A stretch of 19,189 nt of DNA, from assembly GCA_035629775.1 (NCBI GenBank), contig DASPHG010000041.1:1-19189 (forward strand). Direction: 5' to 3'. The notes beneath the pieces were generated by a model. That model made no database searches, had not been told where the DNA came from, and saw only the letters and a list, made by a program, of their open reading frames with translations. This stretch comes from DASPHG01 sp035629775. Its GTDB lineage: Bacteria; Actinomycetota; Thermoleophilia; Solirubrobacterales; Thermoleophilaceae. Positions within the stretch are counted from its first letter, which is position 1. Every line of letters begins with the position of its first letter. This document shows, in pieces, positions 13,525 through 19,189 of the stretch. The position numbers and the translations under genes are program-made.

Positions 13525-14951
13525 GGCCGCGGATTGTCCTCCAGCGCCGCGGCGTAGGCCAGCGCCTGGTCGCGGTCCTGCACATCGCCGGCGAAGGTCG
13601 CCTCGCGGAGGGCCTCGATCAGCTCGCCGACGCGCGGCCCGCGCTGGATGCCGAGCTCCCGCGCCAGGTCGTCGCCCCGGACCGGCACTCGCGGCGGCCC
13701 CTCGGCCCGCCAGGCGAGGGCGGGGGCCATCAGCTCGCGCGCCAACTCGAGGTGCGCGGCGATCGCAGCGTCGGCGTTCCTGCCGCGCGTCGCGCGCCGG
13801 TCGGCGCAGGAGAGCACCGTCACCTCGACCTCCACGGGCTCGCACGCTCGCAGATAGCGGTAGACGCCGCGCGCATCGAGCGGCCGATGATGCACGAGAA
13901 ACCCGAGGACGAGGTGGTGGCGCGTGACACCGCCCAGGAATGCCGCCAACTTCTCGCTCGTGCGCAGCCGCCGGCAGATCTCGCGGACCATGTCCTCGCC
14001 GACCGAGTCGTGCCCGATGAACGAGACGCGCCCGTCCGGCAGCTCGCGCCGCGTCGCCGGCTTCGCGACGTCGTGGAGCAGCGCGGCGAAGCGGAGCGCC
14101 TGCATGCGCGTGAGCTCGTCCGCGAGCGGCTCGGCGAGAAGCGCGCCCAGGTCCGCCGCCAGCGCGCCGAACACGGCCTCCAGGTCGCGCTCCAGGGCGA
14201 GGTGCTCGCGCAGGACCTCGATCGTGTGGTCGTGGACGTCGAGGTGGTGGAAATGGCTCTGCTCCACGCCTCGCATGCCGTCGAGCTCGGGCAGCACCGC
14301 GGCCGTCACCCCGAGCCGGTCGGCGAGCGCGAGCCCCGCGAGCACGCGCTCGGCGACCACGAGCCGCCTGAGCTCGGCCCAGATCCGCTCCGGCGAGGTT
14401 TCCGTGACGCGGGCCGCGTGCGTGCGGGTGAGGCGCTCTGTCTCGGGGTCTGGCGCCAGGTTCAGCTCGGTCGCGATCCGGACGAGTCGGAGCGGCCTGA
14501 GCGGGTCGTCGCGGTAGGCCTCCTCCGACAGGACGCGAAGGGTGCCGGCCTCGAGGTCCGCCCGGCCGCCGTGGGGGTCCTGAAGGTCCGGTGCGGCGAG
14601 CGGCACCGCCATCGCGTTGGCGGTGAAGTCGCGGCGGGCGAGGTCGGCCTCGATCGAACCGCCCTGGAGCGGCGCGACGTCGCAGATGAAGCCCGCGCGC
14701 GTCATGACGCGCCAGGCGTTGAAGCGCTCGGACAGGGCGAACGCGGGCCCGCCGACCGAGTCCGCGACGGCGCGAGCGACCGCGCGCGGCTCGGCCGTCG
14801 TCGCCAGGTCGACGTCCGTGATCGGACGGCCGAGGAGCGCGTCGCGGACCGCGCCGCCGACCACCCAGGTCGATTCCGGGCGCCCCGCGAGCGCCTCGCG
14901 CACGAGCCGCACGGGCTTTGCGTCGTGCACGCGCCGGCCGGTGGAGCTCAC
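13521..14951 (-). CDS. cca: CCA tRNA nucleotidyltransferase with HD domain
   Basis: 476 residues from a GTG that overlaps the alr stop (GTGA). The class II nucleotidyltransferase head has VVGGAVRDALLG, catalytic Asp46 and Asp48 (ITDVDLA), RRDFTANAMAV at about 106-116 and RDDPLRPLRLVR at about 147-158. A C-terminal HD phosphohydrolase-like part has H293-D294 (LLHDVAKP) and further His-rich segments (HFHHLDVHDHT). It adds or repairs the 3' CCA end of tRNAs; actinobacterial CCA enzymes commonly have this HD-containing length. The later GTG (8 codons in) is an alternative start. Coupling to alr and corA is by 4-bp overlaps at both ends. Confidence 0.93.
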   Translation of the reverse strand: MSSTGRRVHDAKPVRLVREALAGRPESTWVVGGAVRDALLGRPITDVDLATTAEPRAVARAVADSVGGPAFALSERFNAWRVMTRAGFICDVAPLQGGSIEADLARRDFTANAMAVPLAAPDLQDPHGGRADLEAGTLRVLSEEAYRDDPLRPLRLVRIATELNLAPDPETERLTRTHAARVTETSPERIWAELRRLVVAERVLAGLALADRLGVTAAVLPELDGMRGVEQSHFHHLDVHDHTIEVLREHLALERDLEAVFGALAADLGALLAEPLADELTRMQALRFAALLHDVAKPATRRELPDGRVSFIGHDSVGEDMVREICRRLRTSEKLAAFLGGVTRHHLVLGFLVHHRPLDARGVYRYLRACEPVEVEVTVLSCADRRATRGRNADAAIAAHLELARELMAPALAWRAEGPPRVPVRGDDLARELGIQRGPRVGELIEALREATFAGDVQDRDQALAYAAALEDNPRP

Positions 14952-16066
14952 GCTCGCGTGTGCGCCCGCCGCACCCGCGACGACAGTCCGCAGGTGATCT
15001 CGTAGTTGATCGTGTCGAGGCGGCGGGCGACCTCCTCGCAGAGGATCCGCTCGTCGCCGTCGGCGCCGATCAGCACCGCGACGTCGCCGGGCACGACGTC
15101 CGTCTCGGGGCCGAGGTCGATCGTGATGTTGTCCATGCTCACCGTGCCGGCGAGGGGGTACCGGCGCCCGCGCACGAGCACGTCGGCGTTGTTCGTCAGC
15201 CCGCGCCGCCATCCGTCGCCGTACCCGATCGGGAGCGTTCCCACCCACGTCGCGCGGTCGGCGCGCCACCGGCGGCCGTAGCCGGCGCTGTCGCCCGGTT
15301 CGAAGCGCCGCACGGCGGCGACGTAGGACTCGAGCCGCAGCGCGGGCTCGAGCCCGCGCGCGGACGGGTCCTCGTGGAACGGGTCGAGGCCGTAGATCGC
15401 GATGCCACAGCGGACCATGTCGAAGTGCGCCGCGCTGTCGCGGTAGGTCCCCGCCGAATTGGCGGCGTGCACGAGGCGGCCGTCGCCGCGCAGCTCGTCC
15501 GCGAAGGGCGCGAACCGCTCGAGCTGGTCCGCGAAGGCGTCGCCGTCCGGTTCGTCCGCGGTCGCGAAATGGGTCATCGCGCCGCTCAGCTCGAGCCGCC
15601 CAGCCGCCTCCACCGCGTTCGCGACCGCCCGCGCGCCGTCGACCGAACGAGCTCCGAGCCGCCCCATGCCGGTGTCGAGCTTCACGTGGACCCGGGCGGC
15701 CAGGTCGTCGGCGCGCGCCAGATCGTCCAGCAGCGCGACGAAGCGCTCGTCCCACGCGACGACATCCGCCGCGGCGGCGAGCGCCGTCCGTGCGTCCTCG
15801 CGCGTCAGGGCGCCCATCACCAGGATGCGCGCCCGGATGCCGTGGCGGCGCAGCTCCTCGGCCTCGGCGGCCGTGGCGACCGCGAGCCAGTCGGCGCCGC
15901 CATCGATCGCCGCCCGCCCACACAGGACGTCGCCGTGCCCGTAGCCGTCCGCCTTCACGACCGCGCACAGGCGGGCGCCCGGCGCGAGCAGGGACCGCAG
16001 GTGGCGGCAGTTGCGCTCGACGGCCCCCAGGTCGATTCGCGCGACGGCGCGCTCGGGCGTCGTCAT
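14948..16066 (-). CDS. alr: Alanine racemase
   Basis: 372 residues. Lys38 in VVKADGYGHG forms the Schiff base with PLP. Tyr263 in AGYGRRW is the second catalytic base. GTVSMDNITIDLG and LPIGYGDGWRR are conserved substrate and PLP-binding segments. The enzyme makes D-alanine for peptidoglycan in the cytosol. ATG 16066 overlaps the nnr stop (ATGA) and its stop overlaps the cca GTG. The open frame upstream of the ATG is nnr antiframe. The position after glmS, acpS and nnr is a common actinobacterial order. Confidence 0.97.
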   Translation of the reverse strand: MTTPERAVARIDLGAVERNCRHLRSLLAPGARLCAVVKADGYGHGDVLCGRAAIDGGADWLAVATAAEAEELRRHGIRARILVMGALTREDARTALAAAADVVAWDERFVALLDDLARADDLAARVHVKLDTGMGRLGARSVDGARAVANAVEAAGRLELSGAMTHFATADEPDGDAFADQLERFAPFADELRGDGRLVHAANSAGTYRDSAAHFDMVRCGIAIYGLDPFHEDPSARGLEPALRLESYVAAVRRFEPGDSAGYGRRWRADRATWVGTLPIGYGDGWRRGLTNNADVLVRGRRYPLAGTVSMDNITIDLGPETDVVPGDVAVLIGADGDERILCEEVARRLDTINYEITCGLSSRVRRAHTRA

Positions 16067-17574
16067 CGCGCCATTGCCTCCGGGATCGCGTCGATCACGT
16101 CGCCGGCGATCACGTGATCGGCGCCCACCCGCGCCGCGGCCACCCGGCCTGCGCGCGCGTGCGTCAGCACCCCGGCAGCGGCTGCCTCGAACGCATCCAG
16201 ACCCTTGGCGAGCAGGGTGCCGCACAGCCCTGAGAGGACATCCCCCGTGCCCGCGGTCGCGAGCGCGGGCGTGGCGCCGCGGCTGACGGCGACGACGCCG
16301 TCGGGCCGGGCGACGATCGAGTCGTCGCCTTTCAGCACGACGATCGCGCCGCTCCGCTCGGCCGCCTCGCGCGCACACGCGACTCGCTGGGCCTGCACCT
16401 CGCTCGACTCGCGGTCGAGCAGGCGGCCCAGCTCGCCCTCGTGCGGGGTCAGGATCGTCGGCGCCGAGCGATCGCGGAGCGACTCGAGCGCGCCCGCGTG
16501 CGCGTTCAGGCCGTCCGCGTCGATCAGGAGCGGCACGGGCGCATCGCGCGCCACGGCGCGCGCCCACTCGCCCGCGCCATCCGTGCGGCCGATGCCGGGG
16601 CCGAGCACCAGCGCGCCCGCCTTCTCGCACAGCGCCATCACCTGCTCGACGCCGCCCGGGGTGTGCGCCCCGTCGTCGTCCTCGAGCCCGTGCGTCATCG
16701 CCTCCATCAGCTTCTGGTCGAAGGTCGGCTCGGTCGACGCCGGCACCGCAAGCTGCACGTAGCCCGCGCCGGTGCGCATCGCCGCCAGCGCGGCCATGGT
16801 CGGCGCACCCGTCATCCCGCGCGCGCCTCCGGCGACCACCACGGCGCCCGACTTGAACTTCGTCCCCGACCGCGGGCGCGGCGGGACGAGCACGAGCACG
16901 CGGTCGGAGATCAGGCCCGCCCGCCCCGCGCCGGGCGCGCCGCGCGGGATGCCGATCTCAACCACCTCGACGCGTCCGGAATGCTCCTTCCCCGGATCGA
17001 CGTACAGCCCCACCTTCGGGCCGTGGAACGTCGCGGTCACGCCGGCGCGGACGGCGTCGCCTGCCACCTCGCCGGTCGAAGCGTTCACTCCCGATGGCAC
17101 GTCGCAGGCCACGACGGGCGCGTCGGTGTCGTTGATCGCCGCGATCGCCGCGGCAACCGGCTCGCGCGGCTCGCCGTCGAAGCCCGTTCCCAGCATGGCG
17201 TCCACGATCGCCCCGGACCCTGAGAGTGACTCGGCCTCGAAGGGGCGGGGCGCCTCGCCGGGCAGCCGGTCGAGGTTCGCGCGCGCGTCGCCCTTGGTCT
17301 CGGAGAGGTCGCCGACGGCCAGCACGTCCACCTCGCGGCCCTCCTCGCGCAGGAGGCGCGCCACGACCAGGCCGTCGCCGCCGTTGTTGCCCTTGCCGCA
17401 GACGACGCGAACCGGTCCGGCGCCCGCCGCAGCCGCCGTCACCCGGGCCAGGCCCACCCCCGCGCGCTCCATCAGGTCGACGCCGGGCACGCCCTGCTCC
17501 TCGATCGCCCACGCGTCGGCGGCGCGCATCTCGGCGGCCTGGAAGAGGGGGTCGAGCCAGTCGGGCAGCGTCAT
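16063..17574 (-). CDS. nnr: Bifunctional NAD(P)HX epimerase/dehydratase
   Basis: 503 residues with both halves of the repair enzyme fused. The N-terminal NAD(P)HX epimerase (YjeF_N-type, about 1-215) has CGKGNNGGDGLV at 59-70 and CDVPSGVNASTGE. The C-terminal ADP/ATP-dependent NAD(P)HX dehydratase (about 225-503) has LVLGPGIG at 322-329, DADGLNA, LTPHEGELGRLL at 375-386 and the nucleotide-site GTGDVLSG at 442-449. It restores hydrated NADH or NADPH. ATG 17574 overlaps the acpS stop (ATGA). Fused Nnr is the common bacterial form. Confidence 0.96.
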   Translation of the reverse strand: MTLPDWLDPLFQAAEMRAADAWAIEEQGVPGVDLMERAGVGLARVTAAAAGAGPVRVVCGKGNNGGDGLVVARLLREEGREVDVLAVGDLSETKGDARANLDRLPGEAPRPFEAESLSGSGAIVDAMLGTGFDGEPREPVAAAIAAINDTDAPVVACDVPSGVNASTGEVAGDAVRAGVTATFHGPKVGLYVDPGKEHSGRVEVVEIGIPRGAPGAGRAGLISDRVLVLVPPRPRSGTKFKSGAVVVAGGARGMTGAPTMAALAAMRTGAGYVQLAVPASTEPTFDQKLMEAMTHGLEDDDGAHTPGGVEQVMALCEKAGALVLGPGIGRTDGAGEWARAVARDAPVPLLIDADGLNAHAGALESLRDRSAPTILTPHEGELGRLLDRESSEVQAQRVACAREAAERSGAIVVLKGDDSIVARPDGVVAVSRGATPALATAGTGDVLSGLCGTLLAKGLDAFEAAAAGVLTHARAGRVAAARVGADHVIAGDVIDAIPEAMAR

Positions 17575-17912
17575 CCGACGATCGCGACCGCCCCGGCCGT
17601 CGCGCGCGTATGGGTGAGCGAGATCGCCACGTCCCGCCCGTCCGCACGCTCCGCCACCGGCCCGCTCAGGCGCACGCCGGGCGCGCCGCCGGCTGACACG
17701 ACCTCGACGTCACGGAACGCCCAGCCGTCGAGCGCAAGCGCCTTGGCGACCGCCTCCTTCGCGCAGAAGCGCGCGGCGAGGTGCTGCGCGGGCCGGGCTC
17801 GCGCCGCGGCGTACTCGCGCTCGGCCTGCGTGAACAGCCGCCCGGCGAGGCGGGGCCTGCGCGCGAGCGCCCGCTCGAGCCGCTCGATCTCCAGCAGGTC
17901 GATCCCGATCAC
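17571..17912 (-). CDS. acpS: Holo-[acyl-carrier-protein] synthase
   Basis: 113 residues, close to the usual 115-130. The Mg-binding Asp5 lies in IGIDLLEIERL and Glu53 in RFCAKEAVAKAL, the two hallmark motifs, with CoA-site residues around SLTHTRATAGAVAI near the end. It transfers 4'-phosphopantetheine from CoA to acyl carrier protein. The start is GTG 17912 (VIGID...) with no Shine-Dalgarno; TACCCT ends 6 nt upstream. It heads the run acpS-nnr-alr-cca-corA, in which every junction is a 4-bp overlap. Confidence 0.95.
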   Translation of the reverse strand: MIGIDLLEIERLERALARRPRLAGRLFTQAEREYAAARARPAQHLAARFCAKEAVAKALALDGWAFRDVEVVSAGGAPGVRLSGPVAERADGRDVAISLTHTRATAGAVAIVG

Positions 17913-17918
17913 GGGGCG

Positions 17919-17924
17919 AGGGTA
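17919..17924 (-). promoter_or_regulatory. -10-like hexamer for leaderless acpS operon
   Basis: Minus strand reads TACCCT, then 6 nt (cgcccc), then the GTG start. It matches the geometry seen before 6736, 8184 and 12540. No clear -35 element. Confidence 0.5.
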
Positions 17925-17943
17925 CCCGCCAGGGTTTCCAGGA

Positions 17944-17981
17944 GCGGGCGAAGCCCGCGGTCACGGCGACCGGACGTCGCC
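17944..17981. other. Two stem-loops between glmS and acpS
   Basis: GCGGGC (17944-17949) pairs with GCCCGC (17953-17958) around a 3-nt loop, and GGCGAC (17965-17970) pairs with GTCGCC (17976-17981) around a 5-nt loop. With a third hairpin at 17996-18013 they fill most of this 108-bp gap. They may act in glmS mRNA ending or processing, or as protein sites. Neither has a U-tract. Confidence 0.4.
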
Positions 17982-17995
17982 TACACCATCAAGAC

Positions 17996-18013
17996 GCGGG
18001 CAGGGATGCCCGC
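17996..18013 (-). terminator. Stem-loop 7 bp after glmS, possible terminator or 3' stabiliser
   Basis: GCGGGCA (17996-18002) and TGCCCGC (18007-18013) form a perfect 7-bp stem with a 4-nt loop, 7 bp beyond the glmS stop in the direction of transcription. It lacks a U-tract, as is common for high-GC actinobacterial terminators, so termination is plausible but unproven. Confidence 0.45.
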
Positions 18014-18020
18014 GGAGCTA

Positions 18021-19189
18021 CTACTCGACGGTGACTGTCTTCGCCAGGTTCCGCGGCTTGTCGACGTTCAGGCCGCGCGCGGTGGCGATGTAGTACGCGA
18101 GGAGCTGGAGCGGCACGATCGCGAGGAGCGGCTGCAGCAGCCAGTCGCTCTTCGGGACGTAGATCACGTCGTCCGTCTGCTCGTCGACCCCCGCGACCCC
18201 CTCGGTCGCGATCGCGATCACGTGCGCGCCGCGGGCGCGGACCTCGGCGACATTCGAGAGCACCTTGTCGAGGATCGGCATGTCGGTTGCGATGCAGACG
18301 ACCGGCGTCGACTTGTCGAGCAGCGCGATCGGACCATGCTTCATCTCGCCGGCCGCGTACGCGTCAGTCGGGATGTAGGAGATCTCCTTCAGCTTCAGCG
18401 CTCCCTCGAGGCACACCGCGAGCCCGACATGGCGGCCGAGATAGAGGAAGAACTCCTCGCGGTAGACGCTCTCGGCGACGCGGTCGATCGTCGCCGTGCT
18501 GCCCTCGGTGAGCTCGCTGATCGCGTGCGGGATGCGCTTGAAGTCCGCCACCAGCTCGCGCCGGCGCTCGACCGGCAGCGTGCCGCGCAGCTCGGCCATG
18601 CGCAGCGCAAGCAGATAGATCGCCGCGACCTGGGCCACGAACGTCTTGCTGGCGGCGACGCCGACCTCCAGGCCGGCACGCGTGAAGAGGACGCCGTCGG
18701 CATCGCGCGTGGCCTGCGAGCCCATCACGTTGGTGATCGCGAGCACGGCCGCCCCGCGCTCTCCCGCGAGCCGCATGGCGGCCAGCGTGTCCGCCGTCTC
18801 GCCGGACTGGGAGATCCCGATCACGAGGTCCCCGGGGCCGACGATCGGGTCGCGGTAGCGGTACTCGGAGGCCACGTCCATCTCGACGGGCACCCGGGCC
18901 CACTGCTCGATCGCGTACCGCCCCACCAGCCCGGCGTGGTAGGAGGTGCCGCAGGCGACGATCACGATCCTGCCCACGTCCCGGGGAAGGTCCGCCGGCA
19001 GCTCCAGCTCGGAGAGGTCGACGTGGTCGAGTGAGGCCAGCCGATCCGCGATCGTCTCGGCGACCGCGTCGGGCTGCTCGTGGATCTCCTTCATCATGAA
19101 GGTCGAGTAGCCGCCCTTCTCGGCGGCCTCCTCGTCCCAGGTGACCTCATCGGCGTCGCGAGTGACGATCGCCCCGTCGGCGTCGGTGA
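18021..19189 (-). CDS. glmS: Glucosamine-6-phosphate synthase, C-terminal part (partial)
   Basis: About 388 residues are present; the frame stays open to the window edge, so the N-terminal glutaminase domain (about 220 residues with the catalytic Cys) lies outside. The visible part begins in the linker (EEAAEKGGYSTFMMKEIHEQP), then two SIS sugar-isomerase domains with VACGTSYHAG and GISQSGETADT, and ends in PRNLAKTVTVE, the canonical GlmS C-terminus. The enzyme makes glucosamine-6-phosphate from fructose-6-phosphate and glutamine for cell-wall precursors. No glmS riboswitch/ribozyme can be assessed, as the 5' end is missing. An internal ATG is not the start. Confidence 0.97.
   Translation of the reverse strand, partial: TDADGAIVTRDADEVTWDEEAAEKGGYSTFMMKEIHEQPDAVAETIADRLASLDHVDLSELELPADLPRDVGRIVIVACGTSYHAGLVGRYAIEQWARVPVEMDVASEYRYRDPIVGPGDLVIGISQSGETADTLAAMRLAGERGAAVLAITNVMGSQATRDADGVLFTRAGLEVGVAASKTFVAQVAAIYLLALRMAELRGTLPVERRRELVADFKRIPHAISELTEGSTATIDRVAESVYREEFFLYLGRHVGLAVCLEGALKLKEISYIPTDAYAAGEMKHGPIALLDKSTPVVCIATDMPILDKVLSNVAEVRARGAHVIAIATEGVAGVDEQTDDVIYVPKSDWLLQPLLAIVPLQLLAYYIATARGLNVDKPRNLAKTVTVE

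Noticed and set aside
13525..13845. Extension of corA upstream of ATG 13524
   Set aside because: It overlaps cca in another frame, is low-complexity in composition and is not needed for normal CorA length; the ATGA overlap supports 13524.

Overview
The window comes from a very high-GC chromosome with strong G/C bias at third codon positions. Genes are tightly packed, many overlap by 4 bp, GTG and TTG starts are common, and several operon heads look leaderless. This points to an actinobacterium. The gene content (tandem Usp-like protein inside a cytochrome oxidase cluster, arginine-rich small secreted proteins, glmS-acpS-nnr-alr order) suggests a deep branch such as Thermoleophilia/Solirubrobacterales, but that placement is inference. 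No rRNA, tRNA, CRISPR array, insertion sequence, prophage or attachment site was recognised. It reads as ordinary chromosomal backbone.

Layout. (1) Positions 1-3516, plus strand: the 3' end of a cytochrome c oxidase cluster (ctaD end, tandem Usp-like protein, ctaE), a 36-residue single-helix peptide, an inositol-monophosphatase-family enzyme and a DAO-family FAD oxidoreductase, every junction overlapping. (2) 3509-5775, minus: a GT4 glycosyltransferase followed by a lipoprotein fusing a cytochrome c domain to a cupredoxin. (3) 5790-6426, plus: a small zinc-ribbon-like protein and an acidic/proline-rich lipoprotein. (4) 6428-8131, minus: a one-helix membrane protein, Mn-type superoxide dismutase and a secreted basic protein. 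(5) 8184-9733, plus: a GatC/AtzG-like small protein and its amidase. (6) 9715-10605, minus: csp, infA and a GNAT acetyltransferase. (7) 10747-12540, minus: HIT protein, enoyl-CoA hydratase-family protein and a secreted protein. (8) 12565-19189, minus: glmS (truncated by the window edge), acpS, nnr, alr, cca and corA. Here glmS and alr serve cell-wall precursor supply, acpS activates acyl carrier protein, nnr repairs damaged NAD(P)H and cca matures tRNA.

No new multi-gene defence or mobile system is evident. The most informative observations are: four operon heads (6736, 8184, 12540, 17912) that each have an AT-rich -10-like hexamer exactly 6 nt before the start codon, as expected for leaderless mRNAs; a very small one-helix protein that may be an oxidase subunit; a probable CTG start for the monophosphatase; a hairpin that would sequester the sod ribosome-binding site; a cluster of three stem-loops between glmS and acpS; and an amidase with a GatC-like partner.
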